Assembly (NCBI GenBank): GCA_027382625.1
Contig: JAJKFJ010021871.1
Span: forward strand, 62,001-126,000
DNA: 64,000 nucleotides
Direction: 5' to 3'
From: Tetmemena sp. SeJ-2015
Lineage: Eukaryota > Ciliophora > Spirotrichea > Sporadotrichida > Oxytrichidae
Shown: in pieces, positions 19,990 through 30,476 of the stretch
How positions within the stretch are numbered: position 1 is the first letter of the stretch
Layout: each line of letters opens with the position of its first letter
Program-made: the position numbers and the translations under genes
Notes under the pieces: model-generated
Seen by the model: the letters and a program-made list of their open reading frames with translations, nothing else
Told to the model about the DNA's origin: nothing
Databases searched by the model: none

Positions 19990-20504
19990 TTTAGATTCGA
20001 GAGGCCGAATGTGATTAAGATAGTGACTTTTGGGTTTATTGGAGGATGGGTTTCAGGTGCTCTTGGTCTGGGTGGTGGGGCAGTTTTCAACCCAGTTCTC
20101 CTTAGTATGGGAGTGCCACCTTCAGTGTCTTCCTCAACAGGTATGTACATGATTATGTTCTCAACTGCTGGCTCTACAGCTATTTACATCCTCTATGGAA
20201 TGCTCAACTATCAGTACTCCATCTTCCTTGGTGTTTGGTGCTCCCTCGCATCTCTAGTAAAATAATATAGAAGAGGATGAGCGTTCACATAATTAGATTC
20301 AGTTTGCATTAGATATTTTAATGAGTAGGGCTTCAGCTCTTGAACAAGGTGGTTAAGAAATACGATCGACAGTCACCCATAGTTTTCCTGCTGGCTTTTA
20401 TTCTCGGGATATCTGCCTTGCTAGTCCCTGTATTTGGCTATTTCGATGTCCTCAAGCAGATTTAGAACGGAGTTAATATTTGGGAGTTTAATTCGCTCTG
20501 CTGA
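19990..20504 (+). CDS. TauE/SafE-family transporter, C-terminal segment (scrambled gene, last piece, inverted)
   Basis: Plus-strand piece encoding the second half of the TauE/SafE fold: ERPNVIKIVTFGFIGGWVSG, the second glycine motif ALGLGGGAVFNPVL, PPSVSSSTGMYMIMFSTAGS, then (after the TAG-pointer insert 20258-20328) LLNKVVKKYDRQSPIVFLLA and a terminal NIWEFNSLC before TGA 20502-20504. It is on the opposite strand to the N-terminal and middle pieces, so an inversion is needed to assemble the gene. The pointer joining it to the middle piece was not identified. Confidence 0.82.
20258..20328 (+). other. IES in TauE/SafE gene, pointer TAG
   Basis: A 71-nt insert between TAG at 20255-20257 and TAG at 20326-20328. 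Removal joins SLASL to GLQLLNKVV in frame; a GT-AG intron reading gives the wrong phase. Confidence 0.7.
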
Positions 20505-20899
20505 AAGGAGAAACAGTTTAAACTCTTTAGAATTATGATAAGATATGTAAATTTGTATCAAAATCTTATTCAATTCATTTAGCTTGCATTCACACAAGCA
20601 ACATAATGAGAAATCTATTTCGAATCTAATGTCACTTGAAGCAAGATAAATATAAATGGTTATATTGAAGCCAGGCCTATACCTCCATACTTCGCTTTCA
20701 AAAGCTGCTCTCCAATTACTTTTCGGATTGAAAATAGGCATAGAAATCCACACAGCATAAGTCAAATATATTTATCATCTCAAAAAATATTAATTACCTT
20801 ATCAATAAATCAAAGAATATGAAATAACTTTAATAAGAAAGACTACGAGAACCATCCAATCCATTATGCTACACTTGGGAATTCCAACTATTGAGTCAA

Positions 20900-22309
20900 A
20901 CTTCTTTAAATATTTACGAGATACCAAATTTAATTCTTGCTTCCTCTGATTTAAATAAGTGTATATTGAATAAACATTTTAACTGAGTAAGTTCATAATC
21001 ATCAGCCCCCCTAAGCAAATGCAGCAGATAGCGTGCTTGTCCCATTATCACTTAAATCAATAATTAGCAAGATATATACTTTCAACTTCATTTAGGAATA
21101 GGCATGAGTCTTTTCCTTCTCCAGTAATTTAAGTAACCTCTATCTCTCTGCTTTCGTCTCCTCAGAATTCAAGTTGATGCTATCTCTCACAGCTTTTGCA
21201 TTATCAATTTACCTTTGCTTATCATAAATTTAAATTTGCTGATCATTAACAGCTGGCTAATCCTGTTTCTAAGCGAGATGCTAGGGTGGCTGATAGTTAT
21301 TCTCATTATCCAAAAGTAGGTTCTTCTGCTCCTTCATTTCAATCTATGATGCTTGATTGCTGATTGCCATATGAAATTACTCATCAACTAACTGGTGATC
21401 ATTAAGGTGGTTAAAGTATTGATAGTCGAGGTAGGCATTTGGCAGCGCCCCTGTTTTAACTTTTTCATCATAGTCGTGTTTGTCGAAGAGAGCGAGCGAG
21501 TGATTCCTGTGAAATTTCGTCAATTAAATAATATATTAGATAGACTTTATCAACTTTGCAGCTTCTTAGCTATAAATATAAAAGTTGCGTATTTAATTGT
21601 GAAGCTAGGTGCTACATTCTGTGGGGAAAGTATCTTTCTGAGCTCTGTGAGTGCAGACTGCTGCAGAGTAGGGTCTCTCAGTTTCTTAATTGAATCCTTG
21701 TCTCTTGCTGGTATGTAGCTTGCTAGATATAATGAAGTTAGTTCATAAGACAATAATCAACAATACAAAATGAAATTGGAATAAGGAAAAGTAATGATTA
21801 AGAATTGAAACTTGAGAAGCTCTGATTTACTTAGCCGTGTGTTCTCTTTTCTTCAGAGTAGCGGGATCGTTTTTAGCTAGCTCCTTAGCTTTTGCTATTT
21901 TCAAATTCTCCTTCTTATAAATAGAATTCGCTTTCCCAACAGATTATAATCAAATTTTAAGATTCTAAATTCAGCAACAAATTGTTTCTATAATAAAGAA
22001 GCACTTAATTACATTTAAATATATGAGGAAAATAAGGACATAAATAAAGAATATGCACATATTAATTTTAGCTATTTTAGTTGAAGATTGTAGAGTGAGG
22101 TAGTTTAAAATAGATAAGTTTAAAGTGAGAAGAGCGAGGACTATAGTGAGTACTATCTGCAATATTAAACTTGGAAGGACTAAGTTGAAGAGTACTCCTA
22201 TCATACTTCCCATCATCACAACTGGCAACATTATTGTGGCCAGTCCATAGTCAATAATTACAGCATCTTTTTCTGGGTGATGCTCTCTCATTCCGTAAAC
22301 GTACCTTAC
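20900..22309 (-). CDS. TauE/SafE-family transporter, middle segment and cytoplasmic linker (scrambled gene)
   Basis: Minus strand, entered through pointer GTAAGGTAC at 22301-22309. Reads VYGMREHHPEKDAVIIDYGL, membrane helices (LPVVMMGSMIGVLFNLVLPS; LQIVLTIVLALLTL), then charged linker parts: YKKENLKIAKAKELAKNDPA (about 21.83-21.94 kb), DKDSIKKLRDPTLQQSALTE (about 21.6-21.7 kb), ALFDKHDYDEKVKTGALPNA and a Gln-rich coiled coil to EETKAERQRLLKLLEKEK (about 21.1 kb). Several small frame breaks remain and probably mark further IESs. The linker should lead into the C-terminal piece at 19990. Confidence 0.75.
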
Positions 22310-22413
22310 CACAGATATTAGAAATTAGAATTCTCAGTCAAAGAATTCAATTAGTTTTTATTCTTAAAATCCTTTAGATTTCTCTTGCATATAATTGTAA
22401 ATATTTTTGATAA

Positions 22414-22995
22414 TCAAAAAAAGACTTGATAAAATAATGTACAATTCTTGCATTCAAGAATTTTGGCCCTTTTATTTATTTATGCAGCGAAATCTATTTA
22501 TTAAAATTCATCATCTGCATCTTATTCACTTATTTTTTATTCCTTGCTATCGAATTTGATAGTTTCTAAACATTATTGGCAAAAGCACTCAATTCCATCT
22601 TTAATAAATGATAGATTTTTCATAAATTTCTTCTTTAATCTTTTCTTCATAATTATATTTACTATTAAATATGGGCTATTTATAAAATCTTGCTGCGGGT
22701 CATTCCATGTTTCTTCTTTTTAAACTTGTATAATTTTTTCTTTGAAGTATTGGATGTCCCCTTACAGAAGTATGTTATCATACACTGTTTTATTAGCTGA
22801 CAGGAATTTATAAGCCTCCACTATTTCCAGAAACTATTTTTCTCTTTCTTGCTTTAAATTTGAGGTGTTTTATTTATCTGGATGAAGTCTGAGTGCAAGT
22901 TATCGATAGGCCTTTTTAATTTATTCGAGGGAGGCGAAGTTATCAACTCTTAGTATTCCGTATAAGTTCTTATTAAAGAGCGAGAAGTTCTCCAT
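22414..22995 (-). CDS. J-domain (DnaJ-like) co-chaperone with Cys pairs
   Basis: Intronless, IES-free frame of 193 codons. Starts MENFSLFNKNLYGILRVDNF, followed by a J domain with KKAYRQLALRLHPDKQN; the HPD tripeptide that stimulates Hsp70 ATPase is intact. After a charged segment the C-terminal half has two Cys pairs (CFCQQC and CKNC), suggesting a small zinc ribbon. No signal peptide or membrane span. It ends about 100 nt upstream of the middle TauE/SafE segment on the same strand. Its partner Hsp70 cannot be inferred. Confidence 0.85.
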
Positions 22996-24660
22996 GGATT
23001 CTTATTTATTATTTTTACTTTTATTTGTCTCACTATTTATGTAAATGTAGAAAAAATAAGATTTTAATATTACAGTTGTGGCTACTTTTAAAATAATATC
23101 TTAATATCGTTATCTTCTAAAATAGTAAAATAGGGAATGGAAAAAAATTAATTAATAAAGCAAGATTTATTATCCCAAACTAATTGTTAAATTATCGAAT
23201 GTAGTCTGTTATCTGTCGTACTTATTTAAGCTTTATTGCCAGTAGTCTAATTTCTAAAAATTGAAATAGAACTAGTTCTGGTCCAAGAACTCAAGCTGTA
23301 TGCTCAGTTTTTACAATTATAGGCTACCATATAAGAAGGTGCATGAATTTGAAAATATTGAAACTTTTATTTTAATAGAAGTATTAACAATTTGTATAAT
23401 ATCTGATATAGCTTTAATACATTTTGAACTTCACTTTTAGCTAAATAAATACAACCAATAAATCAAATTCTAACTATTGATCAAAACACTCAGAAGAAAA
23501 TGAATTTTTTGAAATAAATTCATCATATTACCTTTTAATTATTTTTGTCATTTTAAATTGAGAGGCTTTTGTTTTAATAGCTATAGCATTTCAAAGATTT
23601 ATAAATCGAGCTCATTATAAATGAAATTAAATTTGCAGTTATTTCTTTTGCAGTATTTGAGTCTGCATTCGATTGATTTTTGAATGCTACAAATTTTGAA
23701 TCCTTTAAATTTATGTGCGTGAGTACTAAAGTTAAAAGTGACATGAGAGTGAGATAAAAAGATTTTGAGATAGATAAAGTTGCATAAATGGGTGCTACTG
23801 AGAAAAGTTACGAAGATTATTAAACAAAACTATTTTTAATTATTATATAGCAGTGTCTAAATTGCATTTTGACAATTTAAATCCGTATTAAATAAAAATA
23901 TGTTTGCTATATTAGCGACACAAAATTCGTGAGTAAATTATTTCAAAGGTGTCGACTGTACCTTTCCCGAAAAAATGGGACCCTAATATAGATTTTTATC
24001 GTTTTAGGACTTATATGAGGCTAATATGTACACAAATATTGAGTTGATCTTATTCGTTCAAAATTTGGAAAGATTTATAAAACAATGAAAAATTAAGATG
24101 CCAAATATTTTTTATTAGAGAAGAACATCATCTGTTCCTTAACTAAAAGGAAAAGAGATATACTTAATATCTGAATGAAATATCCCCACCTTCGTTTTTT
24201 TAGGTACTTAAAGTTTTAAACTTTTCCATTGCTGCTTCTCAGCACAAAAAAGCTTTCTAAGAAAAAGTGGTGAGAAGGAACCTGAAAAATTCTAATCCAA
24301 ACTTAATTAAATATTTTGAAGTTTAAAATATAATTAGATATTAATTTAATATAATATTTGTTAAGGAAAATTTTTTTTTCTAATAAAATAGAGTTTTCTC
24401 TATCTTTTATATATTCATATATATTTTAACTAGATAAGAACAAACTAAAAAGATGCAATAAGTTGGTTAACCAAGAGAACTAAACAGTTTAAATAAGAAG
24501 GTAAGAGAATAGTGAGATTAAACTTTATTAAGTTAAAATTAAATAATGACACCATTTGAGTAAGGCGATCATTAGTAACTTGTTTGAATGAATGAATCAC
24601 TCCTTAAGAAGAAGATAATTCATCACTTTAAAATAAAAGAAATAACACCCTCTTTAGCTT
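22996..24660. other. AT-rich region without a supported gene
   Basis: About 1.7 kb of low-complexity AT-rich DNA. Only short frames; no domain, RNA gene or clear repeat recognised. Confidence 0.55.
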
Positions 24661-24827
24661 TCAAGCCAAGCAAACAGGCTCTCTGTCTTGATCCTTTGTG
24701 ATGTAGGTATTGGTTTGGTAACTTTCAATCTCTTGGTTGGCACCTCTGAAAAGTTTGCCAAATTCCAACTTGAAGTCTTTCCAAGAAGTATTTGTGACTG
24801 GGGCTTTGGCTTTGGCTGGGGTAGTGG
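24661..24827 (-). CDS. Isolated C-terminal exon of an unknown protein
   Basis: Minus-strand exon following a TTTTTGCAG acceptor: PAKAKAPVTNTSWKDFKLEF, GKLFRGANQEIESYQTNTYI, ending DREPVCLA before TGA 24661-24663. Composition is clearly coding against a very AT-rich background. No upstream exon was found between here and 25.8 kb, so the rest is missing, displaced or separated by a long eliminated sequence. Family not recognised. Confidence 0.5.
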
Positions 24828-25848
24828 CTGCAAAAATATTAATGCGAGAATAATTAATCAATTGAATAAATATATCCTTCTTGTCATTAATTTTTGTATA
24901 GTATTTTATAATGGCTAAAAACTTCAAATTAAATCTTTAATTACTTTCATAATTAAATCTAACAGAGTAAATTATAAATCTTTTCTTAAATAAGATAGAA
25001 TTTAATATTTTAATGGGAGTATCGCACATTAACTTTATTTTAGCAATTTAAAACAAGATTTACTCTTGCAATAATTTTATTCAAAGTTTTGAATCAAATT
25101 TATATATTTTTTATTACATATAATAAAATATGCTGCGGTTGACTGAGTGGCTCCCATCTGTGTTGTGAGTTTTAGGACTAGTTAAATTAATTATAAAGTG
25201 CTTGAGAGTTTACTATTTTAAATTAAACTTTTACAAAATATCCCTTAACACAGAGATAACTTTTTGCAATTTATATTTTAAATCCTTGCTTAAAATAGAA
25301 ATAATTTCATCTCCTTCTATCTTTCTCCTTTACCTTGGAATTAAAAATTTTTTATAAAGAATACATGCTTTTTTAAGAAAATTGTAAATGGTTTTAAGAC
25401 TCATATTGTGATGTTGATTTCATCTTCTCTTAATTAAGCAATGCCAGAAAATATAATTAAACTAAAATTACTTTTAATTCACCAAAATTAGAAGAAGAAA
25501 TGTGTTGCTTGACTTCTTTATTTCATTATTCTAAAGTAAAATCATTTGCATACAGCTTGAGCTAAATATGAGAGAGAGGATATTAAATCAAATTCATAGT
25601 TAAATTATAATGGCCACTTTTAAACAAACTAAATCAATCTGTCAAAGAATGAAAACTGTTTATTTTATTTAATTCAGGATAAAACTTTGAAAAGTGGTTT
25701 TAATAATTTACTGCCTCTATTTATTTTGATTCGAATAATGAAAATTCTTTCATGAGAAATCTCCCCTAAAGATAAAAAACTTTTAGACTTTCAATAAAAC
25801 ATTTGTCCAGAATAATTTAAGAAATAACTAATTAAAAACTTAGTAAAT
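24828..25848. other. AT-rich region without a supported gene
   Basis: No convincing coding frame or RNA gene; scattered short A/T repeats. Confidence 0.5.
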
Positions 25849-26800
25849 TCAAAACCAGCAAAATTTGTCAGTCTTCTTCTTGACTCTCATATCAAGCATT
25901 TGCTCTTTTGACATATCTCCTCTGCTCTTTTCATTATGTTTACTGTCTCTTTTTCTCTAGTCATGCTCTATTTTCTCATAGGCATTCTTTTTCCCGAGAG
26001 CACCTGAAGTATTTGAATCATTATAAAGTTATAGTTAATTTATTTTGAATCATTGGCTTGGTCTTGACCTCCAGTCCACTTGGGACCTTGGTTGCTCCAA
26101 ACTTGGAGCTGCTCTGAGCTCCAGATGAACCCCCAAAGCTCAAAACTTTAACTTTTATCTCTCTAATGATAGATATATATAATAAATTTAAACTTCTCCG
26201 TTGACTCCTGCCTTCAGCTTTTCCTGCCTCAGTCAAATTAAAATTGTTCACCCATTTAATTTATAAATACAGTCTCTCCTCTATGACATCTTATAGGTCC
26301 TTCTATCTCTCCTTGAGCTTAGGTTTCTTTTAGAATAAAAAGCCCTGCTTCTATATAATGTCCTCAGTGAAGGCTTCTTCAAGTCCACATGACCTGTTAG
26401 AGAGCACCATGTTTACTTTCCTCCTCTTCTTGTTTGCCAGTCTTTGGGCACTCTATAATCAGAAAGTCTCCTATTTCTAAGTCCCTCATGAAGAAAGTTT
26501 CAGAGCCGTGAACTGCCTTGCCCGATGTGATAAGTTTCCCCTCTCCTTGTTGCACTGGCTGCTCAATATACTCTATTAAAATCATTAGCGAAATGACGAA
26601 ATTAAAACTTCATTTCAACTGCGCTTACCTTCTTTGTAGCTAGTGGCGGCTTCAACTCTCTTCTTCTTTTCTTCCTCCTTTATTGAGTCCTTATTTATCT
26701 TTTGCTGCAGCTCCTCTGAAGTCATTTCTGCCTTGCGTTTGTTCTTAAGTGCTTGTTCTAAGCCCTTGGAGTTCTTTAGCTTTAACTTTCCCCCTATCAT
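25849..26800 (-). CDS. Unknown lysine-rich protein
   Basis: ATG at 26800 opens MIGGKLKLKNSKGLEQALKN, a basic helical N-terminus. A 56-nt GT-AG intron (26573-26628) follows, then a probable beta-rich segment (GKLITSGKAVHGSETFFMRD, LEIGDFLIIECPKTGKQ), a charged part (QKKPKLKERQKDLQDVIEER) and a C-terminus with GPKWTGGQDQANDSN and KNAYEKIEHDQRKRD, ending KKKTDKFCWF before TGA 25849-25851. An IES with an 11-bp pointer lies at 26023-26054, and at least one more frame change remains near 26.4 kb. I recognise no family; the glycine-centred VxGSETxFxxxLExGDxLII pattern looks conserved. Divergent from the REI1 C-terminal segment, whose pointer is 80 nt away. Confidence 0.65.
26023..26054 (-). other. 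IES with 11-bp pointer AATGATTCAAA
   Basis: A 32-nt insert between TTTGAATCATT at 26012-26022 and the same 11 bases at 26044-26054. Removal joins GGQDQANDS to NTSGALGKKNAYEK in frame. Confidence 0.8.
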
Positions 26801-26879
26801 TAAATTCAATTATAAATTTATAAATTCACCCAAATAAAACATGAAGATGATGATGATGATAAACTATTTATTAGGAGAG

Positions 26880-27640
26880 AGAGAAAAAGAGAAAGGAGGG
26901 TGACAAGAAGCAAAAGGTGAGAACTGCTGAAGATGGAGAAGCAAAGGAAGAAGGCGAGGCTTGGGAAGATGTAGACTTTGAGAGTGGAGATGAAGAGGAA
27001 GAAGTTGAGGGAGATGAAGGAAGAAGTGAAAGCACAGCAAACAGATAGTCAGAAGCAACCTGGAGAGGAGCAAATAGACACCTCCACTCAGAAGAAAAGA
27101 AGCAACAGTGATGACGATGAGGATAAAGAGGAGAGCAAAGTTACTGGAGAAAGAGCTGGAGAGAAGTTCAAGATGAGAATGGGACAAACTAGAGAGGCAG
27201 CCATGCTAGGTCTTAACATCAAGCAAGCAGAGCTACTGGAAACTGGAGAGATTAAACTCGGAAATGGAAAAATGTAAGATATTCATCCTTTGTGCTTAAC
27301 CTTTGAATAGTATTGGAACCAGAGAGCTGCGTTACATTTACAGACAGAAATTCAGAATGCCTGACTCAAGAGAGTCTGTGCTCATCAACAAGCTTGCAGT
27401 TGAGTATAGAAAGATCAAATCGCTTGCAATTGAGGGAAGCGACAATCAATTCAAGGATCACGCTGCTATGCAAGTCTATTTAAACTCTTCTTTATTTCCT
27501 ATAACGGGTTGAGAGTGAACAAGATGGACTTCACTCATGTTAAAGAATTCACAAGACAAAAGAGAAAGGACAACTACATGCAATTGATGATGGGTCTGCA
27601 GTTCAACAATCTGCAGTACTACTTCAGAAAGAGAGAATGA
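26880..27640 (+). CDS. REI1: REI1/ZNF622-like 60S maturation factor, C-terminal segment (scrambled gene)
   Basis: C-terminal half of a cytoplasmic C2H2 zinc-finger protein of the REI1/ZNF622 family, which acts in late 60S ribosome maturation. Reads EGEAWEDVDFESGDEEEE, an acidic/Lys linker, EAAMLGLNIKQAELLETGEI, then the conserved C-terminal block GTRELRYIYRQKFRMP and VNKMDFTHVKEFTRQK...NLQYYFRKRE, TGA 27638-27640. It begins inside pointer AGAGAAAAAGAGA (26880-26892); the matching 13 bases end the N-terminal segment at 37498-37510 on the opposite strand. Contains an IES (27006-27027), a GT-AG intron (27274-27310) and probably a TT-pointer insert near 27482-27510. Confidence 0.85.
27006..27027 (+). 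other. IES in REI1, pointer GGAAGAAGT
   Basis: A 22-nt insert between GGAAGAAGT at 26997-27005 and at 27019-27027. Removal joins SGDEEE to VKAQQTDSQKQ in frame. The region is low-complexity GA-rich, so a replication-slippage indel is an alternative. Confidence 0.65.
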
Positions 27641-27768
27641 TGATGAGGAACTGTTGTGAGTGTGTAACACTGAAATTCCTTATTAGAAAATAAGATAATT
27701 AAGTTAATCAAAACTAATTCACTGAAGCATTTAATTGCACACGCTCTTTAATATATTTTTCTTTATCC

Positions 27769-30146
27769 TCAGGTATTCCGTTTCGCTTTTTACTATTGCT
27801 TAATTTTGTTCTATTCAAGAGCCTCATCTAATTCCTCTAAGTTGTGAATCTTGAAGTCCTTTAAATTTACGATCCTTACTAACCCATCCTCATCTACTCT
27901 TTCCTCGAACTCGTCTTAACTTCCTTCTCTTTTTCCATCCCTTTTATTCTTCCACTCTTCGCTGCTTGAAGAATTTGCTTACTTTTACTTTTATCCGTTG
28001 TGTCCTTAGTTCTAATTTTTATCTGGATTATTGTGGCGCAGTTATAAATTATAGGTTGAATAATGATGATGATTAATAAATGGTCGCTATTCTTCTGGTA
28101 AAAAAGAGAAAATCTTTTTCCTTTTTTCCCAAGGCTTAAAAATTTTTGAATTAATTTAAATTATTTCCTTATGAGCTGTATTTCTTAAAATATATTTAAG
28201 TTGAGCTTTAGCAACCAGATCATTATCATACCTGTGATCTTTCTAAACTTAATAAATACATCTTCAAAATTTATATCTGATTTGCTGTCGTGAGGAAATT
28301 ATTCGTAGTCGTAGTCTCTGAGATGAGCAGTGCGAGAAATTTTGAGAGCCTCAGCAAGGACAGGATAAATTCCGTATGCATAGAAGGTTACAATCACATA
28401 TGGTAGCACATGATTCAACACATAATAAGTTGAATGCTTCCGGCTAAATCCTTCGAAACAACTCACTATCACATATTCAATCATAGAAATTAAGATAATT
28501 ATATTAATTCAAGGACTCCACAAGTTGCTATTCCTAAGATAGCTCTTGAAAAGGAAATTGAGATTGAGGTCTTAGTCCATTTTAGATTTTCCTCGTCAAC
28601 TGAAATTGCAAATGAAACTCCAAATATCATAGCAGGAATGCAAAATATAATTGCTGAGTCTATGAATGTATCTTACAGCCCCACGAAAGTGCCTTGAAAG
28701 CTGGTTTGCATTCCTTCACATTTGCGTTTAGTGTTGGTGTACCAATTTATAGGTGGAGTGTCTCCTCGAATAGGTTTAGATTATACATAACTAAAAGAAC
28801 AGTAAAGCTCCCAACTACTAAGAATAGCAAATTAAACTTGTGTTTTCTGCTCTTCTTTTAAATAAAAGCGCATTTCTCTACAAACACATCAATAAATACA
28901 CTTTAAAGATTTGCATTTATATACTTACATGCAATTCGTTGTCAGCTTGTAGGCACAGAATCACATAGAACAAGCCATACACAAGGCCAATTACACTTTA
29001 GTAGAGATAAGAGTGACCCTAAAAGCAGTCCTGCAAATGATGTGCCGCAAATTAACGCCACCTCAATTGCAAAGTATACATAGCTTTCACTCCTCCTGAA
29101 ATTCTTGAGTACTTTCTCATGAAGAGAAGATTCGCATAAGTTCCCACGAATGTAAGAATGAAAATATGGTCTGAAGGTCCTTCGAAATCATGTTATTTTT
29201 AAGTAATTTTAATTAATTTAGTAGAAATCATTATCACATTTCAGAGCTTAGATAGAGTCTATTACCCAATAAGGCCTTGGCTCTCTATAAATTAGCTTTG
29301 CAATCACCACTAAAAATTCTCCAAAGAATGCAACTAAAGCAGTCTTAGTAGCCAAAATTGAGTCAGCATAGAAGTAAAGAAAGTAGAGTGCGTATCTAAG
29401 AGATAAACTTTCACTCAGGAACAAAATATTTTAGCTTGCTTAGATTAAGAAAGAGTTGCTGCTACTAATTTGCGATTCTTAACCATCATACTTTAATGTG
29501 GTGGAATAATTATAGATTGTAGCTTCAAGATTAATTAGTTCTCTTTAAGAGATAAAAATTCTCTGAGAAAGGTCTCTAAAGGTATGATGAAAAGGCCAAT
29601 TATGCAAAAAAGCAAGGTCCATTTATTTATTGATGTGTACTTTCTTAAAAATAACATCATGTGTAATTTGATTAAACTTTTTGGTCTTGATGTTATCTCC
29701 ATACTACTCCATAATGTGCTTTTTTGTCTCAAAGAAGGATTGGAATTACTTTGGGTCTTACTTTGTTAAAATATCATAGAGATGAGCATGCCTGTTTTAA
29801 TCATCATCGTCTTCTTCCTTTTAATCGTCAAAATCAGGATCTATAGCCGATTGAAGCTCTAAAATAAGGTCAAAAAATGTTTAAAAATTACCTGTCTGCT
29901 AATCTCTGTCATATTCATCCACATTATCTATCTATATGCCCAGCTGATTCTAGCTATTGAGATTTTTCTTTGGACTTAACTTTGCATTAAGATCAAGTTA
30001 GTTGCTAGATCTGGCAAATCTGTTTGCTTTTTAATCATCTTTCTCAATGAAGTTAACTCTCTAATGAGTAATATTGGTCCCCTTTCGCGAGATCTCTCTG
30101 TTTTATATCAAAGGCTCTTGCAAATTATTGTCTATACTTTCGTCCA
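27769..30146 (-). CDS. PAP2-superfamily membrane phosphatase-like protein
   Basis: Membrane protein with phosphatidic-acid-phosphatase type 2 motifs: KLIYREPRPYW (KxxxxxxRP motif), EGPSDH (the PSGH position, with Asp for Gly) and a third region around SFAGLL/GHSYLYQSVIGLVYG. N-terminal 140 residues are hydrophilic (MDESIDNNLQEPLIQNRE). Several membrane segments follow (KWTLLFCIIGLFIIPLE, FFGEFLVVIAKLIY, FVGLQDTFIDSAIIFCIPAM). The long Gln/Asn-rich tail ends QQQKAKRNT at TGA 27769-27771. Start ATG 30146; a 30-odd-nt GT-AG intron near 29860-29890. Frame changes near 28232 and 29630 and between 29000 and 29100 indicate more IESs or indels. Divergent from the OXR1-like gene. The Asp substitution could weaken or abolish catalysis. 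Confidence 0.7.
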
Positions 30147-30476
30147 TCTATGAAGTAGTATTAGCTTGAGGAAGGATATACAAAGCATTTTCATTTTCTT
30201 ATATGCACTATCGTAATTATCCTTACCTGTTAATTCTGCTTTCACAAAAGTATTTTCTGTCTTTATTTTTTTTATAATATCGTTAATTTTTAAAAAACCT
30301 TTGTCATCCTAGATATGTAAATAGAAATCGACATGGTGAAGTTAGTTTAAATAACATTTCTATTGATGTATTAGCACTATTTACCCTTCTTATAATTATG
30401 CATGTCTCAAATGACTTAAAGCATTTAAATGATTTGCTTTAATATATTATAATCTTAGTGATTTATAGATTTAGAA
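30147..30476. other. Shared upstream region of divergent PAP2-like and OXR1-like genes
   Basis: 330 nt of AT-rich spacer between two divergent start codons. Presumed to carry both promoters; no specific element identified. Confidence 0.5.

Noticed and set aside
18895..22309. TauE/SafE pieces as independent pseudogene fragments
   Set aside because: Each piece is well preserved, they cover the protein without overlap, and a 9-bp pointer joins two of them in frame.
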